DNA of 64,000 nt, taken from positions 1 to 64,000 of the forward strand of contig CAJNDS010000651.1 of NCBI GenBank assembly GCA_905221605.1. Direction: 5' to 3'. Source of the stretch: Symbiodinium natans (lineage: Eukaryota; Sar; Dinophyceae; Suessiales; Symbiodiniaceae). Positions within the stretch are counted from its first letter, which is position 1. Every line of letters starts with the position of its first letter. This document shows, piece after piece, positions 32,666-43,600 of the stretch. Position numbers and translations under genes: made by a program. Under the pieces are notes generated by a model. That model saw only the letters and a program-made list of their open reading frames with translations. It was not told the origin of the DNA and did not search any database.

Positions 32666-34064
32666 TGATGACAAGCAGTTCCTGGAAAAGATGCCGCATG
32701 GGCACAAGAGGGACTGATAATTGCGAGCATGACATGGAATGGGCAGACCGGGCACTGGAATGAATGCCGGAATTGAGTCCTGGAGACTCTGGAAGCACTG
32801 CATGCAGCTTGGACGGCTGATGCTACTGGGTGCAAAGCGGTCAAGAGCTTGAAGCATAGACTCCGCGGTGCCGGTGTGTCGGAGCAATTGATAGAAGACA
32901 ACCGCAGCCCAGCAGTGCTCAATCACACAAAGCAATCATTCGGCCTCGACTTAGGTCTGAGGGAATGTGAGATATGGAAAGAGCAAACTCCAGAATATGG
33001 ATAAAGGAAACTGGCCAGGCATGGAGGCCAGCAAAGAGCAGGTACCAGCATTGCACTGGAGAAGCCTCGAGTCCCAATGGCAGTGAACTTTGTGGTGAGG
33101 AATACGTCGACTGGTGAGTAAGTGCGAGAAAGCCAGGGCGATTCTGGGGAGAACAGCAAGGCACGGTTAGTAAGTGCGAGAACACCGGAGCTGCTGAGAA
33201 CCCTGGATTAGCCGGGACGTACTCCGTGAAGGATTCGTTGTCACTGCTTTCAGAAATGCCCACAAGGACCAAGCATGCAGCTAACCCGTGGTTGCAGAGT
33301 GGGCCTCACTTCGGTTGAGGGTAATCGACTCCCAAGTGAGAGTATGGAGTTTTGGTGGCAAACAAGAGAGCCAGCCGACTGTCTTTGGAACAATGGCTAC
33401 GGCTGGATTGGAGAATGTCAAGTCTCACAATGGATAGCGGCCTCGTACATAATATCCTCACAGGCAGGGTGGGTTTGACCTGGTAGTCGGCACCTTGCCC
33501 GGCCCCCTGTCAGGCGCCTGTACCGGCCACCTGTTGAAGGTGTGTGGCGTGGGGTCACCGGTGCGTAGCGGCGATTTCGGTCGCTTAGCGTCCTCCAGCC
33601 TAAAAAGGGGTATGTTTGGGCAGGTACTTCACCTGTTCCTCCTGCTTGGCTCGTGTTGGAGATGTGTGAATCGAGGGCATGGATCCGTCAAGGTGAGATG
33701 ACGAGAAAGTGCAGAATTGGGCCTCAATCGGAACGGTCTATGTATGGGGATTGACCACCCCGCCGGTAGAGGGATAGCGGCCTCTGAGAATCGGAGGGCA
33801 TGGATCACCTCCCGGCAAAAGCCACAGGAAGTATGCCCTGTGCATCAAGAGGCAGCCACCGTAACCAGAGTCCATGAAGCCTTGGGCCATGACCTGGTTT
33901 GAAGACATGTCCGGCCTCACTACGGTTGAGGGGTGTGGATGGAAGCACTCAGGACATGCAATGAGACTCGTAGAACGAGCATCTGGGTCTACAGGAATGA
34001 CCTCCATTCGGTTGAGGGATAGCGGCCTCCACGAACGAGGGCATGGATCACCTCCCGAATAGAC

Positions 34065-34323
34065 AAGTATCGTTCTTCGAATGCCTGGAGAAGATAGAGC
34101 TTTATTGTTCAAAGGAAACAACATCAAAATGTTGTGGTGAACAAAACATTTGATTGTTGTTTCAGTGCTTGCCTTTTTGCACAACTTATTTCTAATGCTT
34201 GATCAGTTTTATGCTTGTTCATGCAGGATTTGTATTTACTTATACACCCGTCGCAGCGGGACCTCTCAAAGGGCAGGATGCCCGGAAAGTGCTCTTAGAA
34301 GCTGATAGATTGTTTTCGAAAAA
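34065..34323 (+). repeat. split direct repeat A1
   Basis: 259 bp starting AAGTATCGTTCTTCG. It appears identical to A2 at 44145-44403 over its full length, with sequence diverging right after GTTTTCGAAAAA. Confidence 0.85.
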
Positions 34324-34340
34324 GGGGGTTAGCTTGAGCC

Positions 34341-34607
34341 ATGGCAGATGGTACAGCTTCGGAGCCCCAGACACCGTCCTCTAGTGGGACTGGCACAGTC
34401 AGTTTGGTGCATCGGCATGTGGTTGATGTGCATGCTATGTGTGAAAGGCATCAAGATGAACTTGGCGAACTCAGTCGAGCCCTTGAAGACATATCCAGTC
34501 GCTTGCGTGTGTTAGAAGCACGTGTTCAACAAAGTGATGCACGCTTATCTTGGCTGGAGTCGTTCGTGAGACGTTTTCGATCAGCTTTCCATGCTCTTTT
34601 TCCATGA
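34341..34607 (+). CDS. DIRS-like element ORF-a, small coiled-coil protein
   Basis: 88 codons from ATG, 17 bases after A1. The first 20 residues are Ser/Thr-rich. Residues about 35-75 form a heptad-like helix (ELGELSRALEDISSRLRVLE), then a basic C-terminus. No family is recognised. Its position directly behind the terminal repeat resembles that of the 81-codon ORF behind A2, and both are short helical proteins. Confidence 0.5.
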   Translation: MADGTASEPQTPSSSGTGTVSLVHRHVVDVHAMCERHQDELGELSRALEDISSRLRVLEARVQQSDARLSWLESFVRRFRSAFHALFP

Positions 34608-34738
34608 GCTGGAGACAGTATGAGCCGGGCCCTGAGTGCTGCTCATTTCTTTCCACAGTTTTTATGTGGAGCAGGGACACGTGTTTTACACCTCGTGCTT
34701 TTCTTTGAGGCTCGAAGTGCTTCAGGGGGTTGGTACTT

Positions 34739-35257
34739 ATGACTGCCCTCAGGGATTCGTTAGCCCGTCACATTGATGAGAATCATCCCATGGAAGACTC
34801 CACTGTGGAAACTCATGCAGATCGTCCTTTCAGCTTCTGTGAATATGATAGAGTTGCTTTGTGGGAGATTGATACGAAAATTATGGAACATCATTCTCGT
34901 CTTCGCCGATGTTTACAACACATTACATCTTTGGAAGGTGACATTCGCAAGGCTCGCGAGTCGTTTTTGACGTTTCAGAGTCAGCAACAGACATCAACGT
35001 CAGCTCTTGGCTGTGATGTCGAACAGCTCTTTCAGGCGATCCACGCTTTGCGACACATGGTTGAGCTGCAGTTTGATTTACTTAGGCACCTTCAGGAGTC
35101 ATTCCGACTTCATGCAGACATGATGGTGTGGTCCCTGACGATCGCGGGGATCAGGATGTACAACCGGGAGCCCGTGCCTCCACCTCAGTTCCCATCGTTA
35201 GCGATTCGCATGAGGCATTTTAGGCCTGACCGGAGGCCTGGCCCATACTCACCATGA
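34739..35257 (+). CDS. DIRS-like element ORF-b, helical protein
   Basis: 172 codons from ATG 34739. The sequence is mostly helical with long Leu/His/Gln spacing (residues about 40-135) and ends in a Pro/Arg-rich tail (EPVPPPQFPS...). No catalytic motif is visible. It may be a structural or Gag-accessory protein of the element. About 730 bases without a clear gene follow before ORF-c. Confidence 0.5.
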   Translation: MTALRDSLARHIDENHPMEDSTVETHADRPFSFCEYDRVALWEIDTKIMEHHSRLRRCLQHITSLEGDIRKARESFLTFQSQQQTSTSALGCDVEQLFQAIHALRHMVELQFDLLRHLQESFRLHADMMVWSLTIAGIRMYNREPVPPPQFPSLAIRMRHFRPDRRPGPYSP

Positions 35258-35985
35258 CTGGTGAATTCGAGACAGATGTGACTGTCAATAGACGAAACCT
35301 TGTCAGACAGGACAAGAGAAAACAGCGCATCGTTTTGACTTTGGCTGAATGCTGGCAAACCTTATATGTTCGAGCACTGTAGAGATCTTTTTACTCATGT
35401 TGTTCTGGTTAACATCAGGATACCTGTAATACCGTGGGATCGTGGCGTCTGCGATGTTGGCGGCCCTGAGCTCAGTGTGCTTGATGCATTCGGTTGCAGG
35501 TCTCGCCTCGGGCCTAGTTGCCTGTTGTCGAGGCTTCTTGTTGGGTACTTTGTTTTGGTTAGAGGAGAAGTGCGTTTGTTTGGTAACCTCACGACAAATG
35601 ACAGACGTCTGTGCATCGAGATGTAGTACAGTGTTGGAGAATCGTTTTGGGACTTGTTTTTCTGTGCAAGCTTGATCACACGACCTAGGTCGTGTTTTCG
35701 ACCTGAGCCGAAAGCTCGAGCCAGAAGTGCTCTTACGAGAAGTATAGAGCCCAAGAGGGCTGGCCAAGAAGGGCCGCGCAGCCACGTGACGTGTATCAAC
35801 ATGGAAAGGAAGGATCAGCACCGCAGAGTATCGGTGGTAGGCACAGATGTGGTCATTGCAGCAAGTGTTCGTGCATTATTTGTTTTTCTTTGGCCCAAAA
35901 TCTTAGTTCGTGGCGACACTCGCCGGGGCATTTTTGTGCAGGAGCACGGAACTTGTGACACGAAGGCAGGTGCCTGGTGGGTCAG
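35258..35985 (+). other. gap between DIRS ORF-b and ORF-c
   Basis: I see no gene or repeat here. Short frames are open on both strands, but none looks protein-like. Confidence 0.4.
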
Positions 35986-37269
35986 ATGTACCCATGGCCT
36001 TTGATGCCACCTTTTGGGACGGATTCCCGGGGCAGACGCCGTAGGCGCCGTAGCAGCTCAGACTCGCGCTCAAGAGAGCGAACGAGAGATCGTTCAAGGG
36101 GTCGGCGTGGGTCCAGGAGGAGCACCCCACCCCGCCGCGAAACGGCGCCACCTCCCATGCCACCACCACCCGCTTTGCCTATGGCAAGCCCAGGGCATGT
36201 ATGGCAACAGGTGCCGGTGATGCAGCAACCGGCCTTGATCGGGCCAGGGGCCAATGTGCAAGAGACACCCTCCAGTTGGAGAGACAGTTGGAAGTCTCAG
36301 CCTCAATGGAAGAAACCCCACCGGCCGTGGAACAAGTGGCAGAGTGAGAATTGGAAGAAAAGCAAGCATCAGGAACGGCCCGCCGAAAGTTATGATGTTA
36401 AGGAGGCCACACCTGAAGAGATCAAGGCGGCCGAAGCCCGAAAGGCAGCTGCCGATAAGGCAAAACAAGAGGAGCTTTCCCTGGAGGATGAAGAAGCTGA
36501 TGATGGGGAGTACCTCAAAGCCCTATGGGAGTCAGCCAACACGGCAGCTTGGGCTGCCACGGATCGACCCCTCAGCGCACGGGAGTTGGTCGAGAAGGGA
36601 CAGCTTGAGCCCTGGTGGAAGTACCCGTGGAGCAAGATCGCGGCCCAATTTGCCGAGGCCTCGGAGTACAAGCCCCATATGTCCCACCTTTCGGTGCCTG
36701 ATGCAGTTGCTGGCAGAATGGCCACGATTATGGGGGCCTTCCGGCACTACGGACGTCCCTTGGAGGGCGATGGTGATCTTGCCCAAAAGGTTGGGCCGGA
36801 GATGTTCACTTTCGATGTCCCGGGCCAGAACGTTTTGTTCGTGGGATGCAACATCAAGGGGCCGAGTTTTGTCCATGACCCCAACTATGCCAGCCAGGCC
36901 ACGATGTGTCATGGCACAAGTTTTGCCTCGGTGATTGGCGTGGCCCAATGTGGGGAAATCACTGTGGGGGACAATCGTGAAGACGGCTTCCCGGCTTATG
37001 GATTTTCGGCTCGGGGTGCCCTCGTGGGTTTCTCGAAAGAGTCCATGGTGGCTGCTGTGAAGAAGACAGCGAGCCGGGCTAAGTCCCTCGGAGGGGCTAT
37101 GTTGGTGGTGGAAGCCGAGCTCCCGGGGCCCACTCCTCAGGTGGAAGGTGGGCACGATTACCTCCACTCTGCATGCAGAGACGCGGGCTCGGTACGCTCG
37201 GGTGAGCATTTTCTGCTCTCGCCCAAGCATGTGGTGCTTCGCGGCATAGCAGTGGGGTGGCCTCGCTGA
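35986..37269 (+). CDS. DIRS-like element ORF-c: RS domain plus ADP-ribosyltransferase-like domain
   Basis: 427 codons from ATG 35986. Residues 15-50 are Arg/Ser-rich (RRRRRRSSSDSRSRERTRDR), followed by a Pro/Met linker and a charged Glu/Lys helix (about 130-190). Residues about 280-427 form a globular domain with CHGTSFASVIGVAQCGEI at about 308-325, later YGFSARGAL, and near the end LLSPKHVVLRGIAV. An HGT(S) strand-helix followed by a Tyr/Phe block and a late Val/Pro strand is the layout of the PARP/KptA-type ADP-ribosyltransferase fold. This is my inference from pattern only; no DIRS element I know of carries such a domain. Structure prediction would settle it. Confidence 0.6.
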   Translation: MYPWPLMPPFGTDSRGRRRRRRSSSDSRSRERTRDRSRGRRGSRRSTPPRRETAPPPMPPPPALPMASPGHVWQQVPVMQQPALIGPGANVQETPSSWRDSWKSQPQWKKPHRPWNKWQSENWKKSKHQERPAESYDVKEATPEEIKAAEARKAAADKAKQEELSLEDEEADDGEYLKALWESANTAAWAATDRPLSARELVEKGQLEPWWKYPWSKIAAQFAEASEYKPHMSHLSVPDAVAGRMATIMGAFRHYGRPLEGDGDLAQKVGPEMFTFDVPGQNVLFVGCNIKGPSFVHDPNYASQATMCHGTSFASVIGVAQCGEITVGDNREDGFPAYGFSARGALVGFSKESMVAAVKKTASRAKSLGGAMLVVEAELPGPTPQVEGGHDYLHSACRDAGSVRSGEHFLLSPKHVVLRGIAVGWPR

Positions 37270-37487
37270 CAGGGTGAGCCGGACCCTTAGTATGAACAGC
37301 ACAGGATGCAGCGATCAGGCAGATCGGAAACAATTCAATTTGCACATGTGAGTGTTTGCACACGTGACTGTTGTGTCGCTGCATGTGCATCCAATGCCCA
37401 CCAGGGAGAACTCACTTTGTTGTTTTGTGATGGATCGGCTCAGTATTCATGTAGCATCTGGGGATTGACTGATGGGTATTCCTCGTC

Positions 37488-39209
37488 ATGTCCGGTCGAG
37501 ACCCCAGCTCCAGCGAGGCTGAATTGTTCTTTCGTAACCAGATCCATGCACGATCAGCTTTGCCCAGCCAGCCTTGGGAACAGCCTAGCATGTTATGCAT
37601 TTTTGACCCGATGAAGGCGATGTTCCCTCAAGGGTTGGGCGTGCCTTACCAGGGCAGGAGAACACAACCGATGACCGCCTTAACAGCTGGCACGCAGTCT
37701 TCGACAAGTATAGTAGATACAGCAACGTCGCATTGCCAGGCCTGGACTCGTGCAGTTAAGGCCCGTCGGGGAGCGAGCTCGCGAGACCGTCAGCACGAAG
37801 CTTATCAGAAGGTTTTGCTCTTGCTCCAATCCTTTGCTAGTTTCTTTGACTTGTGCACTCTCATGGAGGATGATACAGAGACTGGTCAGGACTCATTGCA
37901 GGCGATTCTGGCTGGCAAATCCCCAGCCACAGTTTTGAAACATGTGGGGCCAATTCGTACTTTTTGTGAATGGCTGGTGAAGTCAGGGAACCTTCCTCCT
38001 TTTCCTGAAAAGGTCGTTTGGTCTTTTGTCAACTGCGTCTTGAAGCTGCCCCGAACGGCTGCCACCACTTTGGATACATGTCTAAAGGCCATCAAATGGA
38101 GTTATCATGCCCTGGGATTACGGGTACGACTTGAAGTTTTTCAAAGCGCACGTGTCAACGGACTGGTGGCTAAAGCTCTGGCCAACAAGAGTCCTTGGGA
38201 CCCGGCTCCCCCTCTGCAAGTACACGAGGTGTTACAGCTGCATGCAATCGCTCAGGACGAGGGCATCTCCCTTATTGATAGATGTGGTGCAGTTCATTTT
38301 CTGGCCATGCTTTATGGCAGAGCTAGAGCTTCTGATGTTCGTTGTATTCAACCTTTGATTATTGACAAGAGTGGCGCGGACTGGAGTCACGGTTTCATTG
38401 AACTAGGTACCCTCTACCATAAAACTTCACGGCTTGATGCTCAGCAACGCCGAATCCTTCCTTTGGTGATTCCGGGAATTGGTATTGCTAAAGTCCCGTT
38501 GGGACAACTACTGCTGGAGTTGAGAGATGAAGCTGGGTTGCCGAATGATGGGATTGATGTCCCTTTCCTGCCGGCCCCTCGGCCTGATGGTAGTTGGTCT
38601 TCGGACCCCCTGTCATCTAGTGAAGTGACTCGCTGGCTGCGTTTTCTACTCCCTCGTCCTGATTCAGAAAAGCCATTGTCTAGTCATTCTCTCAAGGCGA
38701 CCACCCTCGTATGGTGCTCCAAATTCGGCATGCTGAGGGAGACTAAGCGCGTTCTTGGTCATCACGCTGACGCTGCCACAGGATCAGACGCGGTGTACGG
38801 TCGGGAGCTGCAGAGTGCTGCGTTGCGCGAGTACATCATTATCCTGGAAGCGGTTGCGTCAGGAAAATTTTTTCCTGACCAAACTAGGAGCGGCCATTTT
38901 GCTCAAGGCTGGAACCGTCAAAAGATCATGGAGTCTGCGGCGGTTGCACCTGGAGATGATGAAACCAGTCAGGGGGACACGCCCGACGATCAGGACGCTG
39001 CTTTGGCTGTAGTTTCGGATGCTTCCGATTCGGAGGAGGATAATTCGGAGAGCCCCTCGTACTGGGCTCACCCTACAAGTCAGGTCTTGCACAGAACCAC
39101 ACTTGGGTCTGCTTTGTTTTTGTGCGGTAGAGCTTTTGGAGATCACTACCGCCGAGTCCCTATGGTCAGGGCACATGCTTACCCACAGTGTTCTAAATGT
39201 TTCTCTTAG
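37488..39209 (+). CDS. tyrosine recombinase of the DIRS-like element
   Basis: 573 codons from ATG. The integrase replacement of DIRS elements: it inserts the circular DNA by site-specific strand exchange. An N-terminal SAM-like helical domain (about 90-220) precedes the catalytic domain. The catalytic set is R278 (YGRARASD), H400-S-L-K403 (box II; Lys replaces the usual Arg of HxxR), H425 (LGHH) and the nucleophile Y437 (DAVYGRE). An acidic Asp/Ser tail and a final Cys cluster follow. All catalytic positions are filled, so the enzyme may be active. It lies upstream of RT, whereas DIRS1 has it downstream. Confidence 0.88.
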   Translation: MSGRDPSSSEAELFFRNQIHARSALPSQPWEQPSMLCIFDPMKAMFPQGLGVPYQGRRTQPMTALTAGTQSSTSIVDTATSHCQAWTRAVKARRGASSRDRQHEAYQKVLLLLQSFASFFDLCTLMEDDTETGQDSLQAILAGKSPATVLKHVGPIRTFCEWLVKSGNLPPFPEKVVWSFVNCVLKLPRTAATTLDTCLKAIKWSYHALGLRVRLEVFQSARVNGLVAKALANKSPWDPAPPLQVHEVLQLHAIAQDEGISLIDRCGAVHFLAMLYGRARASDVRCIQPLIIDKSGADWSHGFIELGTLYHKTSRLDAQQRRILPLVIPGIGIAKVPLGQLLLELRDEAGLPNDGIDVPFLPAPRPDGSWSSDPLSSSEVTRWLRFLLPRPDSEKPLSSHSLKATTLVWCSKFGMLRETKRVLGHHADAATGSDAVYGRELQSAALREYIIILEAVASGKFFPDQTRSGHFAQGWNRQKIMESAAVAPGDDETSQGDTPDDQDAALAVVSDASDSEEDNSESPSYWAHPTSQVLHRTTLGSALFLCGRAFGDHYRRVPMVRAHAYPQCSKCFS

Positions 39210-39354
39210 AGCCAATTTCCCCTAATGGAGAAGTGGTGAGTACGAGCGTAGTTGGAAAACAGCAGGGTGAGTTTGCCGTCATGCTAGCTCGCAGACTCGG
39301 GTGTGATGTCTCTGTTTGTGAGTGTTTGTTTGGCTCGTACAGCTTGTAGCGGCC

Positions 39355-40644
39355 ATGACAAGTTCAGTGGACTCGGCCCCTTACTTCCTTCAGAGAGCAG
39401 AGGAAATTTTGTTAACCAAGCGGGTCGTTGATGCACTAACTGCCAAAGGGGTCAAAACCTTGGCTCAGCTGGCCTTTTGCGTGGGCCAGCCGGGGCAACT
39501 CCTGGCTCAATCGGATTTCGATACATGGAGCACAGCAGTGCTGGCAGACCTTACGGTGGGCGAGAAGGCATCACTGAGACGGTTGATTCTTGAGGCCCAG
39601 ACGATGTTGGTGGCCTCCCTTAAGGACATGGCAGAACCGTCCGAGGGTGTTGCACCTAAGAAGGTGGGACTCGCTGAGCGTAATGCACGCATGGACCAGT
39701 TGCGCACTCAGCTTTCGGGGATTTCCCTGACTGGCCAGTTGGAGCCTAGTCACGCCTTGTTGGACATGACCGTTCAGCAGTGGGAAAACCGATGCCTTAA
39801 GTATATTGGCCCGGAAAAATGCCACAGCCGCGAGGAGGAAGTTCAGAACGTGAAGCCGTTGACCACCAGCCTCTCCCTCGAAGGGGGAAAACTCAAAGTT
39901 ACGGAGTCTTCTGGTATGGAAGATCGTGATATAGAGGGATCCCTCCAGGTGTTAAACGCCCTTAGAAGACGGGGAGTTGCATATGCATTCGCCAGGCTGA
40001 TTAGTTGGGACAAGCACGAGGCCTACGTTTCCTCGCTTTTCAAGTACCTCACCAAACCAGCTCAACAAGGTTACCGTAAGGTTTCCTTGAGGCAGATTCT
40101 GCGAGCTGACAAGTTGGCGTTCGCAAAGATGTCCGAGGCAGGAGCAGAGGTTCGCGCAGATGCATCGGGGACTTTGCCTTTGGATGCCAGGATTTCTTCG
40201 GTGCTGCAGGATTATGATTTGATCGTTGCGCTCCTTCCTTTGGGGGATTTTGAAGGTGGAGGAAAGTCGCGATTGGGAAAAGGCAACCGTAGTCATCCGT
40301 ACGAGCATGCTCCGAACAAAGGTAAGCCGGGCAAGGGGAAGTCCTTTTGGAGCCCCAGGGGCTCCGAGTCATGGTCCGGAAAGGGCAAACCCTCACTCAA
40401 GGGCAAGGAGAAGGCTGGCATAGGGAAAGGTTACGGGGCTGGCAAGTCGGAATGGCTACCCGAGGGCCTACGTTACCAGGGAGCGTCCGCATGGAACAAG
40501 AAGGGCAACAAGGTCTGCTATGGTTTTAACCTCGGCGGATGCACGGACGCCAACTGTCAGAGGGGTGATCATGGTTGCATCATTTACAAGTGTGGTGGTG
40601 ATCACCCGGTCACCAAGTGCCCACTGAAGCCTAAAAAGCTGTGA
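39355..40644 (+). CDS. Gag-like protein of the DIRS-like element (CCCH and CCHC-like fingers)
   Basis: 429 codons; ATG 39355 is chosen because the frame upstream of it has only a GTG. Residues 1-300 are helical and capsid-like in composition. About 310-385 is a Gly/Lys linker (GKGKSFWSPRGSESWSGKGK) typical of nucleic-acid-binding Gag regions. Near the C-terminus comes CYGFNLGGCTDANCQRGDH, a CCCH finger, then CIIYKCGGDHPVTKC, a variant zinc knuckle. It ends 48 bases before the RT ORF, so the two are probably on one message. Confidence 0.75.
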   Translation: MTSSVDSAPYFLQRAEEILLTKRVVDALTAKGVKTLAQLAFCVGQPGQLLAQSDFDTWSTAVLADLTVGEKASLRRLILEAQTMLVASLKDMAEPSEGVAPKKVGLAERNARMDQLRTQLSGISLTGQLEPSHALLDMTVQQWENRCLKYIGPEKCHSREEEVQNVKPLTTSLSLEGGKLKVTESSGMEDRDIEGSLQVLNALRRRGVAYAFARLISWDKHEAYVSSLFKYLTKPAQQGYRKVSLRQILRADKLAFAKMSEAGAEVRADASGTLPLDARISSVLQDYDLIVALLPLGDFEGGGKSRLGKGNRSHPYEHAPNKGKPGKGKSFWSPRGSESWSGKGKPSLKGKEKAGIGKGYGAGKSEWLPEGLRYQGASAWNKKGNKVCYGFNLGGCTDANCQRGDHGCIIYKCGGDHPVTKCPLKPKKL

Positions 40645-40692
40645 CTAGGTGATCCTGGTCTCGATGAGACTTCGCTGGCTCAGGATGTTGAG

Positions 40693-43600
40693 ATGGTTCC
40701 CCAGGATGAATCCGTTAGTGGCGTCACCTCTGCTCTGAACCAGGAGGTCGGTATGGAGGCCTTACCTTCAGGTGCGGGATTGGAACCCGTATCTGCAGTT
40801 GGGGTTGCCGAAGGTTGTGCATGTGACATTCAATGTTCTTTTTCGACGGCTTCAATACCGTCGGCCGCAACACTGCCAGTTTTCCAGACCGGCGAGGAGA
40901 CATCTTCTCGGAGCGAGCAGTGTTCTTTGGCTACAGAGCCGCAACAAGTTGTCTCGAATGAACAGCACGGGGGACCTACCCGTGCGATCCTTCAATGTTT
41001 TGCTGGGCAGGCCCGTGTGGCTGCAGCTTTACTCGCGCAGGGTTATTTTGCTTATGGAGTGGATCGTGTTAAACACAAGTCCGCTATGGCACCTGTTTTG
41101 CAAATGGACCTGTCCTCTCGGACAGCTTGTGATTCTGTTCTTACTTGGTTGGACAAACGAAAAATTGCGGGGGTGCTGATTTGCATACCAAAGCTCACCT
41201 TGGACCCCATCTCTGCGGCATTTGTTTTCGCGGTTATCAATGGATGCCTCGACAGGGACTTGCCGTTAGTAGTAGAAGGCTCTTGCAAGTCCCCATTTTG
41301 GGATAATTTAAACCAACTTCCAGACGCTCAGCAAGCACCCCATTGGGTCGAAGTGGACTGGGGATGCTGGGTCCCTGCGAGTCAGCAGCGGAGTTTTGTG
41401 ATGTCGAACCTTCCTGAAATTACCACGATTAGGCGCGAAGGGCGAGAACCGGCAGAGAAGTCGACAACACTGGATACCTCCTCAGGGGCCTACCCCCGGG
41501 GTTTTGCGACTGCTTTGGCTGAGGTCTTCGCGGCTGGCGTTACAGCGAGAGAACTTTTGTGCCAAAACCCTTCTTTGGCCAATAAGGCCATTCGAGTGTC
41601 GGCCATGCATCAACCTCGGGGGCACTTGAATGAGGTCATGCCGGAATGGAAGGTGGTCGTCTATGTGCTGCTGCCTAGATCAGTGATTGAGGATCCTTTC
41701 TCAGGACGCAAGCGTCTCAAGCAGGAATGGCGGATTCCGGATGGCATCCGTGTGCTGCCGGGGATGGCCGCCCTGCCGGTGGATTCCCAGCTTCTGTCGC
41801 GGACTCAGGCAGGGGGGAACTTGAGCCCGCAACTTCAGCAGGAAATGCAGCAACTGGACGGTGCCTCAGTGCTGAGGGTGGGGATTCCTTGGGATCCGAT
41901 TGAATTTATTGGCAAGGCAGCAAAGCTAGGACACCCTGATCATCAGCTGTCTAAATGCAACAAACCACTGGAGAAGTTGATAGAGCAACTTGTACATCGT
42001 CCAGGTTCGGTGAGATCCCAGAGAAAGTTTTACCTTGAGAAATGGGCTAGAAGAGCCAAAGAACTGGAGCCAGAGGAGGCAGAGCTGAAGGCTGGTATGT
42101 CCACCCATCGAGGAGCGATCCTCGGACCGAAACGTATTCTCCTCTTCCAAGAAATGCTTCAAGACATTCAATATGATGATATGGGTGTGGTGCAGGAGCT
42201 CATTCAGGGAGCCACCCTCACAGGCCCTATCCCAGTGACAGGAGTGTTGGATGCGAAACTGAAGCCAGCTAGGATGGACATTGAACAACTTGTGGACATG
42301 TCCGACCAGGTGTGTGGACAGATTTTCGACAGGACAATATCCAGTGGTGACAGAAACATGGACACGTTGTTGTGGGAGAAAACGTTAGAGGAGGTTGAGA
42401 AGGGTCACCTCGCTGGACCTTTCGATGTTAGCCATCTCCCCAAAGGCTGTTTGGTGAGTTCCCGTTTCCCTCTGATGCAGGGAGGTAAACTCAGACCTAT
42501 TGACAACTACTCTTCCAGTCTCATTAACGACACGGTTACCGTCTCCGAGAAACCTGTTACACATTCAATTGACGAGATCGCACTCCTAATTACCAAGCTA
42601 TCGAAGGCAGCTAGGAAAAAGGGACTGTTGGAACTCTTCGGGAAGACGGCTGACCTGAAAAGCGCATATCGACAGTTGGCCATTTCAGATGAGAGTTTAA
42701 GATTTTCGTACTTAGCAGTGTACGACCCGATCGAGGGGAAGCCCAAATTATTCCAGCAACTGGCGGTACCTTTTGGATCCACGAAAGCAGTATACTTCTT
42801 CTTGAGGGTTGCAAGGGCTCTTTGGACGATCCTGGTGGAAGGAGCCAGAATCCCTACGACGAATTACTTTGACGACTTTGTTCTCCTCGCATTGAGCGGT
42901 GACAGGAGTTCATGTGGGCATACCTTTGATGAGGTCATGAAACTGTTGGGTTGGAAGTTGTCAACAGACAAGACTACGGAGTGGAGCATAGGTTTCGAAG
43001 CTTTGGGCGTTTTGTTTGAGCTGGACCAAGCAGGGACAGGGGTCCTGAAAGTTAAGAACACCGAACGAAGGCGTCGAGAGTTGGTCACAGCCATCAGAGG
43101 TCACCTGGAGAATGGTTTGATGGGTCAGAAGGAGGCCCTGCAACTGAGGGGCCGATTACAGTTCGCACAAGCTCAATTCTTCGGAAGGTTAGGCAGGAGG
43201 TGTCTGGTTGAGATCACGAGACATGCCTATGGTGGGAGGCGGAAAATTCCGGGATACACTAAAGACCTTTTGGAAGAGTTCTGCAAGTTCTTAGACGCTG
43301 CGCAGCCCAGGCTAGTGGGACAGGTGTCGTGCAGATCGTTTATGATACTCACCGATGCAGCCTTCGAAACCGAGACAAGGTCTGGTGGATTAGGTGGTGT
43401 GCTCCTTACGGGGAGTGGGACAGCGCTGTCATTCTTCAGTGTTCCAATCTCGGAAATCCAGACTCAAGTGTTATCTGCGGAGGACGAACAAACCATTATC
43501 TATGAGCTGGAAATGCTTGGGGTTTTGGTTGGTTTGAAGTTGCTAACAGGCCAGACTGCAGCCTTTGCTGAATCGTATTCCCAGCATGGAGCGACTGCTG

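Larger units (their letters stand above)
31397..34064 (+). repeat. repeat R2, copy 1, left part (split by the DIRS-like element)
   Basis: It starts CTGGCTCAAGTCTCGGCTCAA. The remaining 252 bp lie after the DIRS-like element (45215-45466), giving about 2.9 kb in all. It has dense conserved-stem hairpins at 31550-31690 and 32506-32665, and two conserved-loop hairpins (33111-33136 and about 33166-33192). It contains the small ORF 31904-32296. The rest looks non-coding. Confidence 0.85.

Noticed and set aside
34199-34384. Short ORF starting in repeat A1 (and in A2 at 44279)
   Set aside because: It is about 40 codons inside a repeat and continues into unrelated sequence after A1 and A2, so it is probably chance.
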